From Verrucomicrobiota bacterium (GTDB lineage Bacteria; Verrucomicrobiota; Verrucomicrobiia; Limisphaerales; UBA9464), in contig JAFLEG010000186.1 in NCBI GenBank assembly GCA_017302195.1, positions 1-7,649 on the forward strand: 7,649 nucleotides of DNA, read 5' to 3'. The number at the start of each line of letters is the position of its first letter. Positions within the stretch are counted from its first letter, which is position 1. The position numbers were made by a program, and so were the translations under genes. Under the pieces are notes generated by a model. That model searched no databases, was not told the origin of the DNA, and saw nothing but the letters and a program-made list of their open reading frames with translations. This document shows, in pieces, positions 4,974 to 7,649 of this stretch.

Positions 4974-6475
4974 TCCATCGCTGTGGAACAGGCGGACTCC
5001 GGTCCCTCTTCCTTGTCCTGAAAACTGAAAACTTGGCCCTGAAAACTTTCCCCCTCGCCTCCGTCCTGCCCGCCGAACGGTGGCTCACCGCGCCGGCGCA
5101 GTTGGCGGCGTATGAGAGCGACGGCCTGACCGCGTACCGGGAGCGTCCGCTGGCGGTGGCGGTCCCGGAGTCCGAGGACGAGGTAATCGCCCTGGTCTGT
5201 GCCTGTCGCGATGCTGGAGTGCCGATGGTCGCCCGGGGCAGCGGCACCAGCCTCTCGGGGGGATCGCTGCCGGTGGCGGGCGGCATCGTGATCGCCCTCA
5301 ACCGGCTAAACCGGATCCTGCGGCTGGATCCGGAAGACCGGACCGCCGTGGTGCAGCCCGGGGTGATCAACAGCCAGGTCACGGCCGCGGCGGCGCCGCA
5401 CGGACTCCACTACGCCCCGGATCCCTCCAGTCAGACCATCTGTACCCTGGGCGGCAACGTGGCCTTCAACTCCGGCGGCGCGCACTGCCTGAAATACGGC
5501 ATGACGTCCAATCACGTCCTGGGCCTCAAGGCGGTGCTCGGCACCGGCGAGGTGGTGCGCTGGGGAGGTGCCGGACGCGAACGGGTCGGTCCGGACTGGT
5601 GCGGGCTCTTCACCGGGCACGAGGGGCTCTTTGGCATCGCCCTCGAGATCACCCTTCAATTGCTGCCCAGACCGGAGTGCTTTCATACCGTGCTGGCGGG
5701 ATACCGCACCCTGGAGCAGGCGGGCGATGCGGTGGGTGCGGTGATCGCTGCGGGACTGCTGCCGGGCGCGATGGAAATCATGGACGCCCTGGCGCTGGAG
5801 GCGGCCCGCGCGGCGGTGCATGCGGAGTATCCTCCGGGATGCGCGGCGGTGCTGATCGTGGAGCTGGAGGGGCCGCGGGAAACGGTGGCGGCGGAGCGGA
5901 TACGGCTGGACGCGGTACTGTCCGCCGGCGATCCGGTGGCGGTCCGCAGCGCCCGGGATACCACCGAGCGCCTGGCGATCTGGAAGGGGCGCAAGAGCGC
6001 CTTCAGCGCCGTGGGACGCCTGTCGCCGGATTTCATCGTGCAGGACGGCGTGGTGCCGCGACGGCGCCTGGGCGAGGCGTTGCGGCGCATTGCGGAGCTC
6101 TCGCGTGAGTCGGGCCTGCGCATCGCCAATGTCTTTCATGCCGGCGACGGTAATCTGCATCCGCTCATCCTCTTCGACGGCCGTCAGCCGGGCGCGCTGG
6201 CACGGGCGGAGGCGGTGGCGGCAGAAATCCTCCGGCTCTGCGTGGCGATGGGCGGCTCCATCACCGGGGAGCACGGCATCGGGGTCGAGAAGCGGGACTT
6301 CCTGGGGGATCTCTTTTCTCCCGACGAGGTGGAGATTCAGCGCCGGATCCGCCGGGCCTTCGATCCCGGGGAACTGTGCAATCCCGGGAAGATGTTTCCC
6401 GGGGCCGGCGCTCCGGCCTTGTCACGTCCCGGACTGCATCCGCTGGAGGCGTCCGGGACCCTCTCCCGGATGTGA
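4970..6475 (+). CDS. glcD: FAD-linked glycolate / 2-hydroxyacid oxidase, GlcD type
   Basis: Numbered from the TTG at 4970 (501 residues). It has the FAD-binding PCMH-type domain: PMVARGSGTSLSGG (85-98) and TLGGNVAFNSGGAHCLKYG (159-177). The C-terminal oxidase domain has VFHAGDGNLHP (388-398) and GGSITGEHGIG (428-438), whose histidines bind metal or substrate in the family, and ends FDPGELCNPGKMFP (464-477). It should oxidise glycolate, or a related 2-hydroxyacid such as D-lactate, to the 2-oxoacid and pass electrons to the respiratory chain. GlcE and GlcF partners are not in the window. The start is uncertain: no ATG occurs before the family core. The 4970 TTG overlaps the aminotransferase stop, but residues 2-27 include a repeat (TGAAAACT, 5019-5047) and read like spacer. 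A TTG at 5033 would give 480 residues and a more family-like N-terminus. GlcD and aminotransferase together suggest glycolate-to-glycine flow. Confidence 0.88.
   Translation: MIHRCGTGGLRSLFLVLKTENLALKTFPLASVLPAERWLTAPAQLAAYESDGLTAYRERPLAVAVPESEDEVIALVCACRDAGVPMVARGSGTSLSGGSLPVAGGIVIALNRLNRILRLDPEDRTAVVQPGVINSQVTAAAAPHGLHYAPDPSSQTICTLGGNVAFNSGGAHCLKYGMTSNHVLGLKAVLGTGEVVRWGGAGRERVGPDWCGLFTGHEGLFGIALEITLQLLPRPECFHTVLAGYRTLEQAGDAVGAVIAAGLLPGAMEIMDALALEAARAAVHAEYPPGCAAVLIVELEGPRETVAAERIRLDAVLSAGDPVAVRSARDTTERLAIWKGRKSAFSAVGRLSPDFIVQDGVVPRRRLGEALRRIAELSRESGLRIANVFHAGDGNLHPLILFDGRQPGALARAEAVAAEILRLCVAMGGSITGEHGIGVEKRDFLGDLFSPDEVEIQRRIRRAFDPGELCNPGKMFPGAGAPALSRPGLHPLEASGTLSRM
5018..5048 (+). repeat. 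Three TGAAAACT copies at the GlcD 5' end
   Basis: TGAAAAC occurs at 5019-5025, 5026-5032 and 5040-5046, each followed by T except that the first T is shared with the next copy. The block is A-rich against a GC-rich background and resembles spacer, not codons, although it is open in the GlcD frame. It sits between the TTG at 4970 and the conserved part of the protein and so bears on where translation starts. Confidence 0.65.
6452..6470 (+). terminator. Small hairpin at the end of the GlcD gene, weak terminator candidate
   Basis: TCCGGGA (6452-6458) and TCCCGGA (6464-6470) form a perfect 7-bp stem with a CCCTC loop, ending 2 nt before the stop codon (6473-6475). No run of T follows, so it is at best a weak or Rho-assisted terminator. 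It may be chance in GC-rich coding sequence. The next gene starts 56 bp after the stop. Confidence 0.25.
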
Positions 6476-6531
6476 GGGGAGCGTTGAAGAATCGGGACCC
6501 GGGATCGTCTTCCCCATGAATCGAGAGCCCC

Positions 6532-7649
6532 ATGGACCCGGATTTCTGCCGACCAAATGACCCTGGCTTTCCCCCGGGATGCCCGCCCGCCGCCGTGCCC
6601 CTGTGGGAACCGGCAGATGCACCGGCATCCGTTGCGGGGTTTCTGCGCTCGCGCCGCGACTTTCTCAGCCGCTCGGCCTCGGGACTCGGGCTTGGGGCGC
6701 TGGCAGCGCTGTTGTCACGGGATGGGCTACAGGCGTCGGCGCCGGGCGGGGCGCGGGGACTGCCGGGCATGCCGCAGTCGGCGCCCAAGGCCAAGCGCGT
6801 GATCTACCTTTTTCAGAACGGGGCCCCGACCCACGTGGACCTCTTCGACTACAAGCCGCGCCTGCGTGAGCTGCACGGCCAGCCCATCCCGGCCGAGTAC
6901 GTGGCCGGAAAGCGCTTCAGCACCATGACCGGCATGGGGGAGGGCAAGCTGGTGCTGGCGCCGGTGGAGCCCTTCCACCAGCACGGGGAGAGTGGTGCCT
7001 GGGTGAGCGAGTTCCTGCCGCATACGGCGTCCATTGCCGACGACCTGTGCTTTGTGAAGGGGCTGCACACCGACGCCGTGAACCATGCCCCGGGGATTTC
7101 CCTGGTACTGAGCGGCTCCCAGATTCCGGGACGCCCGACGCTGGGCGCCTGGCTCTCCTACGGGCTGGGCAGCGATTCCGAGAACCTGCCGGCGTTCGTG
7201 GTGATGACCTCGGTCAGCAAGGGGACAAGCTGCGGACAGATCTTCTACGACTTCTACTGGGGCTCGGGGTTCCTCCCGTCGCGCTATCAGGGCGTGAAGT
7301 TCCGGGGCAGTGACGAACCGGTGCTGTACCTGCGGGATCCGGCGGGTCTCGACCGCACCACCCGCCGGGCCATGCTCGATGACCTTGCGGCGCTGAACGA
7401 ACTCGGGGTCGCCGACCTGCCGTTGATCGGCGTCGCGAAGGGCGAGGAACGCAAGCCCGGCTGCGAGGTTCTGGTCTATGCCGACGATCGAAACGGCTTA
7501 GAATTGGGCGGCCAACATCCGGCGCTGCAATTGATTCAGGAAGTGCGCGACGAAGCCCATCGCTTTGCCGTCTTCGGCCATCGCGCGCGGCGTGAAAAGG
7601 CTCGTCGGACGTCGGTGCTCGAGGATATACCAGGCATCGGTGCGGCCCG
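6532..7649 (+). CDS. DUF1501 family protein with Tat signal, truncated and joined in frame to a UvrC segment
   Basis: The frame opens at the ATG at 6532 and stays open to the right edge (372 codons plus 2 nt). Residues 1-38 are Pro-rich. SRRDFLSRSASGLGLGALAALL (40-61) is a twin-arginine signal with Arg41-Arg42, a hydrophobic run and a likely cleavage region before about residue 80. The DUF1501 core follows: IYLFQNGAPTHVDLFDYKP (91-109), GAWVSEFLPHTASIADDLCF (155-174), HTDAVNHAPG (179-188) and RPTLGAWLSYGLGS (201-214). DUF1501 proteins are sulfatase-like, exported, common in Planctomycetota and Verrucomicrobiota, often paired with DUF1549/DUF1553 genes, and of unknown reaction. Family members run to roughly 450-490 residues; here DUF1501 similarity stops at about residue 289 (LDDLAALNE) and UvrC begins. 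The C-terminal half of DUF1501 is therefore absent. The pairing is most likely an assembly chimera. An in-frame start at 6532 is chosen because the ATG at 6516 is in another frame and stops at 6560. Confidence 0.8.
   Translation, partial: MDPDFCRPNDPGFPPGCPPAAVPLWEPADAPASVAGFLRSRRDFLSRSASGLGLGALAALLSRDGLQASAPGGARGLPGMPQSAPKAKRVIYLFQNGAPTHVDLFDYKPRLRELHGQPIPAEYVAGKRFSTMTGMGEGKLVLAPVEPFHQHGESGAWVSEFLPHTASIADDLCFVKGLHTDAVNHAPGISLVLSGSQIPGRPTLGAWLSYGLGSDSENLPAFVVMTSVSKGTSCGQIFYDFYWGSGFLPSRYQGVKFRGSDEPVLYLRDPAGLDRTTRRAMLDDLAALNELGVADLPLIGVAKGEERKPGCEVLVYADDRNGLELGGQHPALQLIQEVRDEAHRFAVFGHRARREKARRTSVLEDIPGIGAA
7402..7649 (+). CDS. uvrC: UvrC excinuclease fragment (end of RNase H-like nuclease domain into the HhH region), fused in frame
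   Basis: From about 7402 the reading frame encodes LGVADLPLIGVAKGEERKPG, then HPALQLIQEVRDEAHRFA, GHRARREKARRTS and LEDIPGIGAA. These are consecutive, correctly spaced motifs of UvrC, the UvrABC subunit that cuts DNA 3' and 5' of a lesion. They cover the last part of the RNase H-like 5'-incision domain and reach the first residues of the helix-hairpin-helix region. The His in RDEAHRFA is probably the catalytic histidine of that domain. The GVAKGEERKPG and ITGHRARR-like wording is closest, from memory, to proteobacterial UvrC, not to Verrucomicrobiota. Codons shift too: TTA, TTG, CAA, CGA, ATA and GAA become common. No UvrC start, GIY-YIG domain or UvrB-binding domain is present. The right edge cuts the gene. 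Exact left limit is uncertain by several codons. Confidence 0.88.

Noticed and set aside
5306..6274. 322-residue open frame on the minus strand
   Set aside because: Antisense shadow of the GlcD gene, with no recognisable motif.
1..7649. CRISPR array, tRNA, rRNA, transposase or toxin-antitoxin genes
   Set aside because: I looked for regularly spaced direct repeats, tRNA-like arms, and transposase or small-toxin motifs on both strands and saw none.

Overview
The window reads as a fragment of a high-GC genome of the Verrucomicrobiota/Planctomycetota kind, with order Limisphaerales (Pedosphaera-like) my best guess. The pointers are a DUF1501 protein with a twin-arginine signal, a secreted RCC1-repeat protein, almost no Shine-Dalgarno sequences, and gene gaps filled with palindromic and short tandem sequence. 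This placement is inference from family content and style; no search was run. Both ends cut through genes, so the window may be a whole short contig.

Layout. A divergent pair opens the window. On the minus strand (497 to 1) is the start of a secreted RCC1-like beta-propeller protein, cut by the left edge. After a 384-bp gap holding a foldback element (583-751), the plus strand carries a 593-residue all-helical protein built from tandem repeats of about 55-60 residues (882-2663), then a 267-residue lipoprotein (2704-3507). I recognise neither of these two; they look like a two-gene unit, and a run of ten C sits just before the lipoprotein start. A second non-coding gap (3508-3845) is strongly palindromic: a GGATGAG tandem, a 116-bp imperfect foldback (3553-3668) and an 11-bp perfect inverted repeat (3694-3745).

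Next come two tightly coupled metabolic genes: a class V aminotransferase of the alanine/serine-glyoxylate type (3846-4973) and a GlcD-type FAD-linked glycolate/2-hydroxyacid oxidase (4970-6475). Together they make a plausible short route from glycolate to glyoxylate to glycine.

The last gene (from 6532) begins as a Tat-exported DUF1501 protein. At about residue 290 (near 7400) it changes, without losing frame, into the endonuclease region of the DNA-repair nuclease UvrC, which runs to the right edge. The UvrC part looks proteobacterial and uses different codons. Its length is close to that of one short sequencing read, so an assembly chimera is the most likely explanation. An in-frame natural fusion would be extraordinary and is easy to test.
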